DNA from: Ferruginibacter sp.
GTDB lineage: Bacteria > Bacteroidota > Bacteroidia > Chitinophagales > Chitinophagaceae
Assembly: GCA_013141435.1 (NCBI GenBank)
Contig: JABFQZ010000020.1
Span: 40,095-104,094, forward strand
Direction of reading: 5' to 3'
Length of the DNA: 64,000 nucleotides
The position numbers were made by a program, and so were the translations under genes. A model generated the notes under the pieces. It did no database searches and had not been told where the DNA came from. It worked only from the letters and a program-made list of their open reading frames with translations. Positions 8,971-18,667 of the stretch are shown here, piece after piece. Numbering within the stretch: position 1 is the first letter of the stretch; each line of letters starts with the position of its first letter.

Positions 8971-8978
8971 CAAAGGTA
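8971..8978 (-). promoter_or_regulatory. -7 promoter box of the 32-aa peptide gene (TACCTTTG)
   Basis: The minus strand reads TACCTTTG, an exact TAnnTTTG match, 18 bases before the ATG at 8952. Confidence 0.55.
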
Positions 8979-9034
8979 AAAAGCAAAAATTTCAATAAAA
9001 GTGATATTTATTACACGGCATTCATCAAATATTT

Positions 9035-9367
9035 TTATCCTTCAAATAATAAATATAAACCATAAAAGACTAGGCCAGCAGCTATTAATGTAGAGCTGTA
9101 TAAGAAAAAATCGAACATATGTGGCATAATATTCATAACCATAAACACACAGCCCAAAAAACCAATAATTGCACCAACACCTAAATAAATACCAGCCGCA
9201 AAACTTCTTTTTAAATAGCGCAACCTTTTATACTCTTTTAAATATGACATTTTAAGGTCATCGTCAAAATTTTTGGTGATTAATTCTAAGTTTATCTCTT
9301 GAAGGTTCATTTTTTTATTTAGCCATTGTTGTATTAACTCATTATTTAATTGCATGGTTTGGGACAT
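9035..9367 (-). CDS. Small two-helix membrane protein, 110 aa, hypothetical
   Basis: The first 50 residues are soluble and charged (LNNELIQQWLNKKMNLQEIN, then KEYKRLRYLKRS). Two transmembrane helices follow at about residues 53-76 (AGIYLGVGAIIGFLGCVFMV) and 84-107. I do not recognise the family. The layout, a short cytoplasmic domain followed by a hairpin of helices, recalls many small Bacteroidota inner-membrane proteins. It stands alone between the 32-residue peptide and a GNAT gene of opposite strand. Confidence 0.75.
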   Translation of the reverse strand: MSQTMQLNNELIQQWLNKKMNLQEINLELITKNFDDDLKMSYLKEYKRLRYLKRSFAAGIYLGVGAIIGFLGCVFMVMNIMPHMFDFFLYSSTLIAAGLVFYGLYLLFEG

Positions 9368-9547
9368 ATAAAAAAATTAAAATGAATAAATAAATAAAAT
9401 TAAAATGTTAAGTTATGAAATTAGATCTACTAAACAAAATTGCCATTATAAAATTTTATGCAATAGTAAAATCGTTTCTAAATATGCAATAATTGCTTTT
9501 CCAAATATTAAAATAGAAATTGTAAATTTGATAGAAATTAAATTACT

Positions 9548-10147
9548 ATGATAGCATTTGATTCTACAAAATCATACATTTTAGAAAATGACACTGTATT
9601 ACTTCGACCATTGTTAGATACTGATTATGAAAATCTTTTACATTTTGCTATTAAGGAACCAGATATTTGGAAATTTTCTCTCATAGCTGTAAGTGGCAAA
9701 GATGGTTTAAAAAATTATATAGATACAGCTCTTGCAGCTAGAGCAATTGGAAATGAGTACCCATTTATTGTATTTGATAAACGTACACAACAATATGCAG
9801 GTAGTACAAGGTTTTACGATATACAATTGCATAATAAATCTGCTCAGTTAGGTTACACATGGTATGGCAAATCATTTCAGGGTACTGGGCTTAATAAAAA
9901 TTGCAAACTACTATTGCTACAATTTGCATTTGAAAATTTAGAATTAGAAAGAGTAGAATTTAGGGCCGATAATAATAACGAAAGAAGCAAAGCTGCCATG
10001 AAAAGCATAGGTTGTGTAGAAGAAGGTGTACTACGTAGCCATGTAGATACATTTACAGGCATACGAAGAAATAGTGTTATACTAAGTATTTTAAAACAGG
10101 AATGGTATGGTGGAGTAAAAGAAAATTTAGCAGCAAAAATCAACTAA
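9548..10147 (+). CDS. GNAT acetyltransferase, RimJ/RimL type
   Basis: A 199-residue N-acetyltransferase using acetyl-CoA. The N-terminal strand has LRPLLDTDYENLLHFA. The fold then follows the RimL-like pattern: AGSTRFYDI, LGYTWYGKSFQGTGLNK (motif A region with the pyrophosphate loop) and ELERVEFRADNNNERSKAAMKSIGCVEEGVLR. The family acetylates protein N termini, amino acids or other amines; the substrate here is unknown. Its stop overlaps the stop of the convergent CNNM gene (CTAA shared). Confidence 0.88.
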   Translation: MIAFDSTKSYILENDTVLLRPLLDTDYENLLHFAIKEPDIWKFSLIAVSGKDGLKNYIDTALAARAIGNEYPFIVFDKRTQQYAGSTRFYDIQLHNKSAQLGYTWYGKSFQGTGLNKNCKLLLLQFAFENLELERVEFRADNNNERSKAAMKSIGCVEEGVLRSHVDTFTGIRRNSVILSILKQEWYGGVKENLAAKIN

Positions 10148-11445
10148 TCTTCTTCCATCAAATCTTTTAATTCGTCCGATACAGTAACTAATATTTTATC
10201 AATTCTTTGCCCATCCATATCTATTATTTCTAAGTTAAAATCTTTCCAATTAAATTTTTCCCCTGTGGCTGGAATATGTTCCAACTCATGCAGTACAAAA
10301 CCTGCAAGCGTATCAAACTCATGCTCACCTTCATTCATCCATTCTGCTTTTTCAAAATAGCTTAAAAAATCATAAAAATGTATTTGAGCATCTACTAAAT
10401 AACTGCCATCTTCTCTCTTAGTTATACCATACTCTTCTTGCCCAGATTGTGGTACATCTCCAATTATGGCTTCCAAAATATCATTTAAAGTAATCATACC
10501 TTCAAGAGTACCATATTCGTTTACAATAAATGCTGAATGTATTTTTGTAGATTTGAATTTTTCTAATAATTGATATGCCGTATTGTTTTCTGGTACAAAT
10601 AATGCAGGTTTCACTATTTCGCCCAATGGCTTATCTGTATTAGCTTTTAGCAAATCTTTTACATAAACTATGCCTTTTATATTATCTACATTATCTTCAC
10701 AAACCGGAAAAGTACTAAAAATTATTTCTTCCGATTTGTTCTTTACATCAGTAACTGTATCTTTTATATCGTACCATACAATATCGGTTCTATGTGTCAT
10801 TAGCGATGTAATATTTCTATCTCCCAAATGAAATACCCTTTCAATAATTTCTTTTTCATCTTCTTCAATAGAGCCATGCTCACTACCTTCAGATATCATT
10901 GCTTTTATTTCCTCTTCGGTTACTGCACTATCGGCTGGCTTTTTTATATTAAAAATTTTGAAAATACCAGCAGTAATACCCGATAAAAACCAAACCAGAG
11001 GATGTACAATTGTAGATAAACTATTCATTGGTATTGCTACAGCTCTGGCAATTTTTTCGGCTCTTATTAACCCAATTTTTTTGGGTACCAATTCGCCAAA
11101 TATTATGGTAAGAAAAGTTACAATTAATACCACAACTATTGTTGCTATTGTTTCAGCGTATTTATCTGTTAAAGTATATTTTTCAAAATATGGCGTGAGC
11201 ATTTTGCTAAACTTATCTTCGGCAAAAACACCCACCAATATTGATATTAAAGTAATACCAATAGTAGCAGTACTCAAAAATTTTTCGGGGTTATTGGCAA
11301 GTTCCAAAGCAGCTTTTGCTTTATAATCTCCTTTGGCAGCCATAGATTCTAATCTGCCTTTGCGAGCACTTACCAAAGCTATTTCGCTCATTACGAACAG
11401 AGCCGTTAAAAAAATTAATAATAGTAATACAAAAACCTCAATCAT
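10144..11445 (-). CDS. CNNM/CorC-type transporter with CBS pair (hemolysin family)
   Basis: A 433-residue protein with the standard three-part layout. A DUF21/CNNM membrane domain (about residues 1-185) has about three hydrophobic helices and the motif FGELVPKKIGL. Paired CBS domains (about 205-335) include MTHRTDIVWYD and LEGMITLNDILEAIIGD. A CorC_HlyC domain (about 350-430) includes FDTLAGFVLHELEHIPATGE. Members are linked to magnesium or cobalt efflux; the hemolysin name is historical. The PAP2 gene lies 9 bases upstream on the same strand, so they probably form an operon. Confidence 0.9.
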   Translation of the reverse strand: MIEVFVLLLLIFLTALFVMSEIALVSARKGRLESMAAKGDYKAKAALELANNPEKFLSTATIGITLISILVGVFAEDKFSKMLTPYFEKYTLTDKYAETIATIVVVLIVTFLTIIFGELVPKKIGLIRAEKIARAVAIPMNSLSTIVHPLVWFLSGITAGIFKIFNIKKPADSAVTEEEIKAMISEGSEHGSIEEDEKEIIERVFHLGDRNITSLMTHRTDIVWYDIKDTVTDVKNKSEEIIFSTFPVCEDNVDNIKGIVYVKDLLKANTDKPLGEIVKPALFVPENNTAYQLLEKFKSTKIHSAFIVNEYGTLEGMITLNDILEAIIGDVPQSGQEEYGITKREDGSYLVDAQIHFYDFLSYFEKAEWMNEGEHEFDTLAGFVLHELEHIPATGEKFNWKDFNLEIIDMDGQRIDKILVTVSDELKDLMEED

Positions 11446-11454
11446 TATGATTAA

Positions 11455-12018
11455 TTACGTTAAAAAATATCTTTTATTAAAAGATGTGGCACACAAATAT
11501 CCGAAAATAAAGCCAATAATACCTCCACAAATAACATCTAACGGAAAATGTACTCCTACATATACCTGTGCAAAACAAATTAATGCGGCCCAAATAAAGA
11601 AAAGAACCGAAAATTTGCCAAAATACTGCTTTAATGTATAAAAGAAAAAAGCAGCCATAGCAAAATGGTTGGTAGCATGCGACGATGTAAAACTTGAACT
11701 TTGAGGCCTGTAACCTATTAGTAGTGTAAATGTATCTCTTAAAGTGTGGTCGTTACAAGGTCTGAGCCTAAATATATTTTCTTTTATTATATTGCTACTT
11801 AAATAATTGGATAGAAAAACAGTAGCAATTGCAAATAACAACCACCAAATTTTATTTTGTTTAAAATTAATTAAAATAAAAACTAAAATAAAAATATAAA
11901 GCGGATACCAAGTGGTTGAATTTCTTAGCAAAGGCATAAACCAATCGAAAAAAGAATTATGCAAATTTTTGGTTATGAAAATAAAAAACTGCCTATCAAT
12001 ATCTATAATCTTTTGCAT
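11455..12018 (-). CDS. PAP2-family membrane phosphatase
   Basis: A lipid phosphatase-like protein with about five transmembrane helices. The three PAP2 motifs are visible: KENIFRLRP (KX6RP), SSHATNH (the PSGH-like motif with its catalytic His), and AQVYVGVHFPLD for SRX5HX3D. In the last motif the usual Ser-Arg is Ala-Gln, while the His and Asp are kept. I start at the ATG at 12018 (MQKIIDIDRQ), because the longer ORF begins at a TTG that is part of the TATATTTG promoter box. It may act on undecaprenyl pyrophosphate or phosphatidylglycerol phosphate; the sequence does not decide which. Confidence 0.88.
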   Translation of the reverse strand: MQKIIDIDRQFFIFITKNLHNSFFDWFMPLLRNSTTWYPLYIFILVFILINFKQNKIWWLLFAIATVFLSNYLSSNIIKENIFRLRPCNDHTLRDTFTLLIGYRPQSSSFTSSHATNHFAMAAFFFYTLKQYFGKFSVLFFIWAALICFAQVYVGVHFPLDVICGGIIGFIFGYLCATSFNKRYFLT

Positions 12019-12027
12019 ATTATAAAG

Positions 12028-12035
12028 CAAATATA
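12028..12035 (-). promoter_or_regulatory. -7 promoter box of the PAP2 gene (TATATTTG)
   Basis: The minus strand reads TATATTTG, ten bases before the ATG at 12018. It is arranged back to back with the plus-strand box at 12085. Confidence 0.55.
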
Positions 12036-12084
12036 ATATAAATGGTACAAGTTTATGTTAACTATCCTACAACAAAAAACCGTT

Positions 12085-12092
12085 TACCTTTG
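12085..12092 (+). promoter_or_regulatory. -7 promoter box of the first LtaS-like gene (TACCTTTG)
   Basis: TACCTTTG lies 27 bases before the ATG at 12120 and is an exact TAnnTTTG match. Confidence 0.55.
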
Positions 12093-12119
12093 TAAAAACA
12101 ACAAATAATAATAACGTAA

Positions 12120-14105
12120 ATGTATTTATATTCTAAAATACCAAAAAATATCAAGCTATTACTCACAGTAATGAGTGTTTTTTTATTAATAATGACAATT
12201 TACAGGTTGTTTTTCTTTTTTCATTATAGGCAAGACCTTAAGCCATTTAGTGGCTCTATGATGCTAATGGGGTTGAGGTTTGATTTGAGAATTGTTGCTG
12301 TAATAGGGTTGGGCTTGTTTGTTTTTTCGTTATTGTTAAATCCTTTTAAAAATAAAAAATTACAAAATTTTTGGGTTATAATATTAACTTTTATATTTGT
12401 TATTTTATTAATTACTTATAGCAGCGATTACTATTATTACGACTACCTAAAACAGCGTTTAAGTGCAAGCATAATAAGTTTTGCAAAAGATGCTACCATA
12501 TCTACAAAAATGATGTGGCAAACTTACCCATTACTAAAAATATTGCTATTACTAATATTATTTATTGTTGCATTTGTACAATTTATAAAATGGATATTTA
12601 AAAAAATTTTTTTGCAAAAGGGAGCGTTCAATAAAAAAAATAATTTAATTTTTTCTATACTTTTTATTTGCACTTCTGCCCTTGCAATTTTTGGTAAAAT
12701 TGGACAATACCCACTTAGATGGAGTGATGCATTTGCATTGTCTGACGAATTTAAGGCAAATGTTGCTCTCAATCCTTTTCAAAGTTTTTTTAGTAGTTTA
12801 AGTTTTAAAAACTCAGGATATGATTTAAAAAAAGTAAAAAAATATTACCCAATTATTGCAAATTATTTAGGAATAAAAGATACAAATATTACCACATTAA
12901 ATTATAATAGACCATACAATTTCGCAAATGCTAATATTAATATTTCAAAACCAAATATTGTAATTGTAATATGCGAAAGTTTTAGTGCATACAAAAGCTC
13001 AATGTTTGGAAACCATTTAAACCCTACTCCATATTTTAATACAATGTCTAATAATGGAGTATTTTTTGAACGTTGCTTTACGCCTGCCTTTGGTACTGCA
13101 AGAGGTGTGTGGGCTACACTTACAGGCATACCCGATGTTGAAGATAATAAAACAGCAAGTAGAAACCCAGCTGCAGTAAACCAACACAGCATTATGGATA
13201 ATTTTATTGGATACGATAAATATTATTTTTTGGGTGGTAGCACCACATGGGCAAATATAAGAGGCTTACTTACCAATAATATTGAAGGCTTAAAAATATA
13301 TGAAGAAGACAATTTCAAAGCAAAAAAAGTAGATGTTTGGGGTATTAGCGATAAAAATTTATTTTTAGAAGCCAACAAGGTTTTTGCTACACAAACAACG
13401 CCTTTTGTATCCATAATTCAAACAGCCGATAACCACAGGCCATACACAATACCTACCGAAGATTTGATTGAATTTAAAAAAGTAGATTACCCAAAAGATA
13501 CTTTAACAAAGTATGGATTTGATGACAATGGGCAATTAAATGCTTTTATGTACACCGATTTTTGTTTTAAAAAATTTATAGAAACAGCAAAAAAAGAAAA
13601 ATATTTTTCCAACACTATTTTTGTATTTGTTGGCGATCATGGGCTTAGAGGTAATGCAGGAAAAATGTTTCCTAAAAGTTTTACCGAGCAAGGCATATTA
13701 GCAGAGCATGTGCCTTTATTATTTTATGCGCCTAATTTATTAAAATCAGTTAGAATAAAAGAGCCTGCATCGCAGTTAGATATTTTTCCGAGTGTGGCTT
13801 ACTTGGCAAAACAAAGTTTTACAAATACTACCTTAGGTAATAATCTTTTTGATACTGCTAAAACAAACAATAGATTTGCATTTATTGCTGACCCAGATAT
13901 GCGTACAATTGGTTTAGTAAGTAATGAATTTTATTTTGTAAAAAATTTGAATACAGGAAAAGAAAATTTTGTATCTGTAGTCAATAATGACCCAATAATT
14001 AGTACTAAAAAAACAGACAGTATAAAAAATAATATGAAAGATATTTCAGAAGCTTTTTATAATACTGCAAAATATATGTTGTTAAATAATAATAAGAAAA
14101 AATAA
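12120..14105 (+). CDS. LtaS/sulfatase-family membrane enzyme, paralog 1
   Basis: A 661-residue protein with five N-terminal transmembrane helices (to about residue 190) and a sulfatase-fold extracytoplasmic domain (about residues 275-640). Active-site landmarks are NIVIVICESFSAYKSSM (metal-binding Glu), FGTARGVWATLTGIPD (the TARG Thr is the likely nucleophile), NLFLEANKVF, TADNHRPY and FVGDHGLRGN (metal-binding Asp-His). The family includes lipoteichoic acid synthase and phosphoglycerol or phosphoethanolamine transferases. Bacteroidota lack lipoteichoic acid, so the product is unknown; modification of an envelope glycolipid or glycan is a reasonable guess. A close paralog follows 54 bases downstream. 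Confidence 0.88.
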   Translation: MYLYSKIPKNIKLLLTVMSVFLLIMTIYRLFFFFHYRQDLKPFSGSMMLMGLRFDLRIVAVIGLGLFVFSLLLNPFKNKKLQNFWVIILTFIFVILLITYSSDYYYYDYLKQRLSASIISFAKDATISTKMMWQTYPLLKILLLLILFIVAFVQFIKWIFKKIFLQKGAFNKKNNLIFSILFICTSALAIFGKIGQYPLRWSDAFALSDEFKANVALNPFQSFFSSLSFKNSGYDLKKVKKYYPIIANYLGIKDTNITTLNYNRPYNFANANINISKPNIVIVICESFSAYKSSMFGNHLNPTPYFNTMSNNGVFFERCFTPAFGTARGVWATLTGIPDVEDNKTASRNPAAVNQHSIMDNFIGYDKYYFLGGSTTWANIRGLLTNNIEGLKIYEEDNFKAKKVDVWGISDKNLFLEANKVFATQTTPFVSIIQTADNHRPYTIPTEDLIEFKKVDYPKDTLTKYGFDDNGQLNAFMYTDFCFKKFIETAKKEKYFSNTIFVFVGDHGLRGNAGKMFPKSFTEQGILAEHVPLLFYAPNLLKSVRIKEPASQLDIFPSVAYLAKQSFTNTTLGNNLFDTAKTNNRFAFIADPDMRTIGLVSNEFYFVKNLNTGKENFVSVVNNDPIISTKKTDSIKNNMKDISEAFYNTAKYMLLNNNKKK

Positions 14106-14159
14106 TCAAATTTTAAATAAACCATACAATTAGTTAAAGTATTTGCTTTTACCAAAAAA

Positions 14160-16136
14160 ATGTTTACAAGACTACTAATTCCAAAAACCGTACAATGGAT
14201 AGTGAAATTATTTTTCATTTATCTTTTCATTTTTACTGCTTTTAGAGTAGCTACAGTGCTTTTCTTTAAGCCAGATAATTTGCCTTGGTCGCAATTAGGA
14301 TCTTCTTTTTGGTTAGGGTTAAAATACGATCTCCGCTGGATTTCATTTATCCTTAGCCCTATTGCTGTACTATCTTTATACAAAAAGTTTTCGCCATTTT
14401 ATAACGAAACTTCCAAAAAAATATGGACAGGATATTTAGGAATTATTACATTACTTGTTTTGTTTTTTTATGGTGCCGATTTTGGGCAGTTTGCATACAT
14501 AAATGCAAGGTTAAATGCCGATGCTTTAATTTTTGCCGAAGACCCAAAAGAAAGCCTGCAAATGATATGGGAAAGCTATCCAATTATTTGGATATTGATT
14601 GGTTTATTTGGAGCTGTGTTAATGACAATTTGGATGTTTAGGCGCACACATGTTATTGTAGAAGAAAAAAATGTGCTTATACATAAATTTAGTTTTAGAA
14701 AAATTTGGCATTCTGTAGCATTACTATTTTTAGGTTGGTTTATATATGGCTTTTTTACTGCATCGCCATTAAATTTTTATAGGGCATTTAATTTAAACGA
14801 TGGCTTTAAAAGCAACTTGGCATTAAACCCTATGCAAAATTTTTTTACAACACTTAGTTTCAGAAAACCCCAGTATGCTACCAAAGCAAAAGAAAATTAC
14901 CCAATAATAAAAGAATTTTTAGGACTAGGTAATAATGTAACCAATAATTACCAAAGGCTTGTTCACCCTAATAGTAAAGCCCTAGAAAGTAAACCCAATG
15001 TGGTGTTGGTAATTTGCGAAAGCTTTAGTATGTATAAAAGTAGCATGAGCGGCAATGTGCTAAATGCCACACCTTATTTTAACCAAATGTGTAAAGAAGG
15101 TATATTTTTCAACCACTGTTTTTCGCCAACATTTGGTACAGCCCGTGGAGTATTTGCTACTATTACTGGTATTCCCGATGTGCAGCTGGGCAAGTTTTCT
15201 ACCCGAAACGAAGAATCTGTAAACCAACATACAATTATAAACGATTTTGAAGGCTACGAAAAATTTTATTTTATTGGAGGTCGTAGTGAGTTTAATAATT
15301 TTAAAGGCTTAGTACAAAATATTAAAGATGTACAAATTTTTGAAGAAGGAAAATACAAAGACCCTAAATTAAATGTATGGGGCATTAGCGATAAAAATTT
15401 ATTTTTGGCAGCCAATAGCCAAATGGCAAAACAAACAAAACCTTTTTTTACCATAATTCAAACAGCCGATAATCATAGGCCATTTAACATACCCGAAGAA
15501 GACATAGATTTTATTCCTAAAAACATAACGAAAGACGAATTAGAAAAAAATGGCTTTGAATCATTAAAAGAATACAATGCTTTTTTATACTCCGATTATT
15601 GTTTTAAAAAATATATAGAAGCGGCAAAAAAAGAAACTTACTTTAACAATACCATTTTTATTTTTATTGGCGATCATGGGCTAGAAGGTAATACAGATGC
15701 CATATATCCAAAAGCATGGAAAACACAACGCTTAGCCGATGAGCATGTACCATTACTTTTTTACGCACCAGCATTACTTAGCCCACAAGTGCACAATGAG
15801 CCAGTATCGCAAATAGATGTTTTACCAACAGTAGCTAGCATGATACAGCAACCATATACCAATTATACACTTGGCAGAGATTTGTTAGACACTACAAAAA
15901 AGCAACATGCCGCATTTATAATTTATCATGCACCTGGCTGGGTTGGTGTAGTAAACGAAAAATATTTTTATAGAAAAAACATACACATGAAAACCGATGA
16001 ATTGGTTTCGGTAACAAACAATAATATTTTATTAAATATACAACAAACAGACTCAGTAAAAAGAGCAATGGGTAAACTTACTACCGCCATTTATGAAACA
16101 GCAAAATGGATGTTGGTAAACAATAAAAACAAATAA
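14160..16136 (+). CDS. LtaS/sulfatase-family membrane enzyme, paralog 2
   Basis: A 658-residue paralog of the gene just upstream, with the same plan of five helices and a sulfatase-fold domain. The key motifs are kept: NVVLVICESFSMYKSSM, FGTARGVFATITGIPD, NVWGISDKNLFLAA, TADNHRPF and FIGDHGLEGN. Long stretches are nearly identical to paralog 1 (for example NVWGISDKNLFLAANS against VWGISDKNLFLEANK), so this is a tandem duplication. Both copies retain the metal and nucleophile residues and are probably active. The short 54-base gap without a visible promoter box suggests co-transcription. Confidence 0.88.
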   Translation: MFTRLLIPKTVQWIVKLFFIYLFIFTAFRVATVLFFKPDNLPWSQLGSSFWLGLKYDLRWISFILSPIAVLSLYKKFSPFYNETSKKIWTGYLGIITLLVLFFYGADFGQFAYINARLNADALIFAEDPKESLQMIWESYPIIWILIGLFGAVLMTIWMFRRTHVIVEEKNVLIHKFSFRKIWHSVALLFLGWFIYGFFTASPLNFYRAFNLNDGFKSNLALNPMQNFFTTLSFRKPQYATKAKENYPIIKEFLGLGNNVTNNYQRLVHPNSKALESKPNVVLVICESFSMYKSSMSGNVLNATPYFNQMCKEGIFFNHCFSPTFGTARGVFATITGIPDVQLGKFSTRNEESVNQHTIINDFEGYEKFYFIGGRSEFNNFKGLVQNIKDVQIFEEGKYKDPKLNVWGISDKNLFLAANSQMAKQTKPFFTIIQTADNHRPFNIPEEDIDFIPKNITKDELEKNGFESLKEYNAFLYSDYCFKKYIEAAKKETYFNNTIFIFIGDHGLEGNTDAIYPKAWKTQRLADEHVPLLFYAPALLSPQVHNEPVSQIDVLPTVASMIQQPYTNYTLGRDLLDTTKKQHAAFIIYHAPGWVGVVNEKYFYRKNIHMKTDELVSVTNNNILLNIQQTDSVKRAMGKLTTAIYETAKWMLVNNKNK

Positions 16137-16157
16137 TTGTTAGCTTCGTTTATGTTT

Positions 16158-16898
16158 TTAAATTTTCTTTTCGGCAATCATTATAAGCCTTGGCGATAAT
16201 TTTTCGTCGTACTTTCCAAAAGCATAATCGCCAAAAACTTGTTTTATTTTAAGCCCTTGTTTGGCAAACATTATTTCAAAATTTGGCAACGAAAATTTAG
16301 CTACTTTTTCGGTGTATTGCATTGGTTTTGCAAGTACCAAATCTTCTACAATTATTTTTTTGTAAAAATGATGCGCATCACTCCATTTACTAATAGTATA
16401 TTTAGTTGTGCCAATTTGTTGTTGCATTTCGGCAATTGTTTTATCGGTAGAAAAAGCTACATTCAAATAATCCATTACAAAAATTCCACCTGGTTTTAAC
16501 GATAATGCAAAACTTTTTATAGCATTATCATGCTCTCTTTGTGTTTTAAAATACCCAAAACTTGTAAAAAAATTAAAAGTAATATCAAAATAATTTATCC
16601 GAAAAGGTTTGCGCATATCATGCACATAAAAATGTAAATTTTCTTCTTCATTTTTTTGAGCTTCAGCAATGCTTTCGGTACTCAAATCAATGCCAGTTAC
16701 ATCAAACCCAATTTGAGCCAATTGCACACTGTGCCTGCCTTTACCGCAAGCAATATCAAAAACCTTAGCATCTTTTTGTGGTTGCAAATGAGCTGCCAAT
16801 TTATCAATAAAATTTGAAGCCTCTTGCTCATCTCTATGCGCATATAATTGATGATAATAAGGCGAATTAAACCAATCTACAAACCAAGTATCTAACAT
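16158..16898 (-). CDS. Class I SAM-dependent methyltransferase
   Basis: A 246-residue methyltransferase with the SAM-binding motif I VFDIACGKGRHSVQLAQ (about residues 43-59) and the acidic end of strand 2 in VTGIDLS. The middle has MRKPFRINYFDITFNFFTSFGYF, where the substrate-binding side would be. The substrate is not evident. It converges with the LtaS-like gene (21-base gap) and diverges from glmM. Confidence 0.85.
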   Translation of the reverse strand: MLDTWFVDWFNSPYYHQLYAHRDEQEASNFIDKLAAHLQPQKDAKVFDIACGKGRHSVQLAQIGFDVTGIDLSTESIAEAQKNEEENLHFYVHDMRKPFRINYFDITFNFFTSFGYFKTQREHDNAIKSFALSLKPGGIFVMDYLNVAFSTDKTIAEMQQQIGTTKYTISKWSDAHHFYKKIIVEDLVLAKPMQYTEKVAKFSLPNFEIMFAKQGLKIKQVFGDYAFGKYDEKLSPRLIMIAEKKI

Positions 16899-16972
16899 AG
16901 TTGCAAAATTAATGCTTTAACAACAAAATTTATTTTTATTTGTACGTCTGCCTTTGAAAACATATCAATATT

Positions 16973-17048
16973 TGCCCAGCTTTTCGCTATTACTCCTCGG
17001 TATTCGTTCCTCATACCTGTGGGGTAACCGCTACAATCAGGCGTAATA
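16973..17048 (+). repeat. Interspersed intergenic element, copy B
   Basis: The element starts GCCCAGCTTTTCGCTATTAC and ends CCGCTACAATCAGGCGTAAT. The middle holds TCCTCGGTATTCGTTCCTC and CCTGTGGGG. It aligns over almost its whole length with the element at 43727-43796 on the minus strand, and shares both outer motifs with copies A and C. It is non-coding, in the divergent gap before glmM. Confidence 0.65.
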
Positions 17049-17131
17049 TTTCGGCAGCTGTACTTTATTCAACATTATTGTAACTAGGTGTCTTCTATAC
17101 TTTTTTAAATCATATATTCTTACATAATTCG

Positions 17132-17139
17132 TACATTTG
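17132..17139 (+). promoter_or_regulatory. -7 promoter box of glmM (TACATTTG)
   Basis: TACATTTG lies 25 bases before the ATG at 17165 and is an exact TAnnTTTG match. Confidence 0.55.
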
Positions 17140-17164
17140 CAGCTACACAAAACGAAGAAAAAGA

Positions 17165-18562
17165 ATGGCATTAATAAAAAGCATTTCGGGCATTAGAGGT
17201 ACAATTGGTGGCACACCAAACGATAACCTTACACCATTAGATATAGTAAAATTTGCAGCAGCATACGGCACCTGGCTAAAAACACAAAACAATAGTACTA
17301 CAAATAAAAAAGTAGTAATAGGTAGAGACGGACGCATAAGCGGCAAAATGGTTAGCAACATTGTAGCATCTACTTTAACTGCTTTGGGTATAGATGTAAT
17401 TGATACCGACTTTAGCACTACACCCACGGTAGAAATGGCTGTAGTTTCCCTTAAAGCCGATGGCGGTATTATACTTACCGCAAGCCATAACCCCAAAGAG
17501 TGGAATGCATTAAAATTACTAAATAGCAAAGGCGAATTTATAAGTGGTGCAGAGGGAGAAATGATATTGCAAATAGCTGCCTCCGAAAATTTTGATTTTG
17601 TGTCGGTAGATAATTTAGGAAGTATTACCCATAACGATAATACACTCAACCATCATATCGAAAAAGTATTGGCACACAAATTTGTAGATATAAATGCTAT
17701 AAAAGAAGCTAATTTTAATATTGTAATAGATGTTGTAAATAGTACTGGAGCAATTGCCATACCAGCATTGTTAGATAAGCTTGGCGTAAAAAATTATAAC
17801 ATTATACATGGCGAAATTACTGGAAACTTTGCACACAACCCAGAGCCATTGCCCGAAAACCTAACCGACCTTAGCAGAGAAGTAATTAGCAAAAAAGCAG
17901 ATATAGGAATAGCCGTGGACCCAGATGTGGATAGGCTATGCTTTGTATGCGAAGATGGCAGCATGTTTGGCGAAGAATATACTTTGGTAGCTGTGGCCGA
18001 TTACATGCTTAGTTTGCAAAAAGGAAATAGTGTAAGCAACATGAGTAGTACACAAGCACTAAGAGATATAACTATAAAACATGGTGGCGAATATTTTGCA
18101 AGTGCAGTAGGCGAAGTAAATGTAGTAAATAAAATGAAAGCCAAAAATGCAGTTATTGGTGGAGAAGGTAATGGCGGTATTATTGTACCCGACTTACACT
18201 ATGGTAGAGATGCATTAATAGGTATTGCACTTTTTCTAACTCACTTAGCAAAGAGTAGAAAAACCGTACGCCAACTCCGCAATACATACCCAGACTATTT
18301 TATGAGTAAAAATAAAATAACGTTGAATGCAGGTATAGATACTAAACAAATTTTTACAAGCATAAAAGACAAATATAAAAATCAACCAATAAATGATGAA
18401 GATGGATTAAAAATACAATTTGATAATGACTGGGTGCAACTTCGTACAAGCAATACTGAGCCTATTATTCGTATTTATGCCGAAAGTAATTTAGAAACCA
18501 CAGCAGAAAATATTGCAAAGAGATTAATGCAGGATATACAAGAGTTAATGAATAATTTATAA
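17165..18562 (+). CDS. glmM: Phosphoglucosamine mutase (alpha-D-phosphohexomutase family)
   Basis: A 465-residue phosphohexomutase. The N-terminal ISGIRGTIGG loop, the GRDGRISGKMV segment, the phospho-Ser loop TASHNPKEWNALK (Ser at about residue 103), the metal-binding DPDVDR loop (about residues 252-257), the sugar-binding GGEGNGGIIV loop and the C-terminal phosphate loop RTSNTEPIIRIYAES are all present. GlmM converts glucosamine-6-phosphate to glucosamine-1-phosphate for UDP-GlcNAc synthesis. Bacteroidota proteins of this form are usually named GlmM; a phosphomannomutase or phosphoglucomutase activity cannot be excluded from sequence alone. It has its own promoter and is followed by a cysteine desulfurase gene. 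Confidence 0.88.
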   Translation: MALIKSISGIRGTIGGTPNDNLTPLDIVKFAAAYGTWLKTQNNSTTNKKVVIGRDGRISGKMVSNIVASTLTALGIDVIDTDFSTTPTVEMAVVSLKADGGIILTASHNPKEWNALKLLNSKGEFISGAEGEMILQIAASENFDFVSVDNLGSITHNDNTLNHHIEKVLAHKFVDINAIKEANFNIVIDVVNSTGAIAIPALLDKLGVKNYNIIHGEITGNFAHNPEPLPENLTDLSREVISKKADIGIAVDPDVDRLCFVCEDGSMFGEEYTLVAVADYMLSLQKGNSVSNMSSTQALRDITIKHGGEYFASAVGEVNVVNKMKAKNAVIGGEGNGGIIVPDLHYGRDALIGIALFLTHLAKSRKTVRQLRNTYPDYFMSKNKITLNAGIDTKQIFTSIKDKYKNQPINDEDGLKIQFDNDWVQLRTSNTEPIIRIYAESNLETTAENIAKRLMQDIQELMNNL

Positions 18563-18667
18563 TGAATATTGAATAATTTTTTATTTTATATTGAATCATC
18601 TTTTATTTTCAGGAAGTTAAAATAATTAAAGTATTCATCTCAATACTAACAGCTCAATACTAATTTT

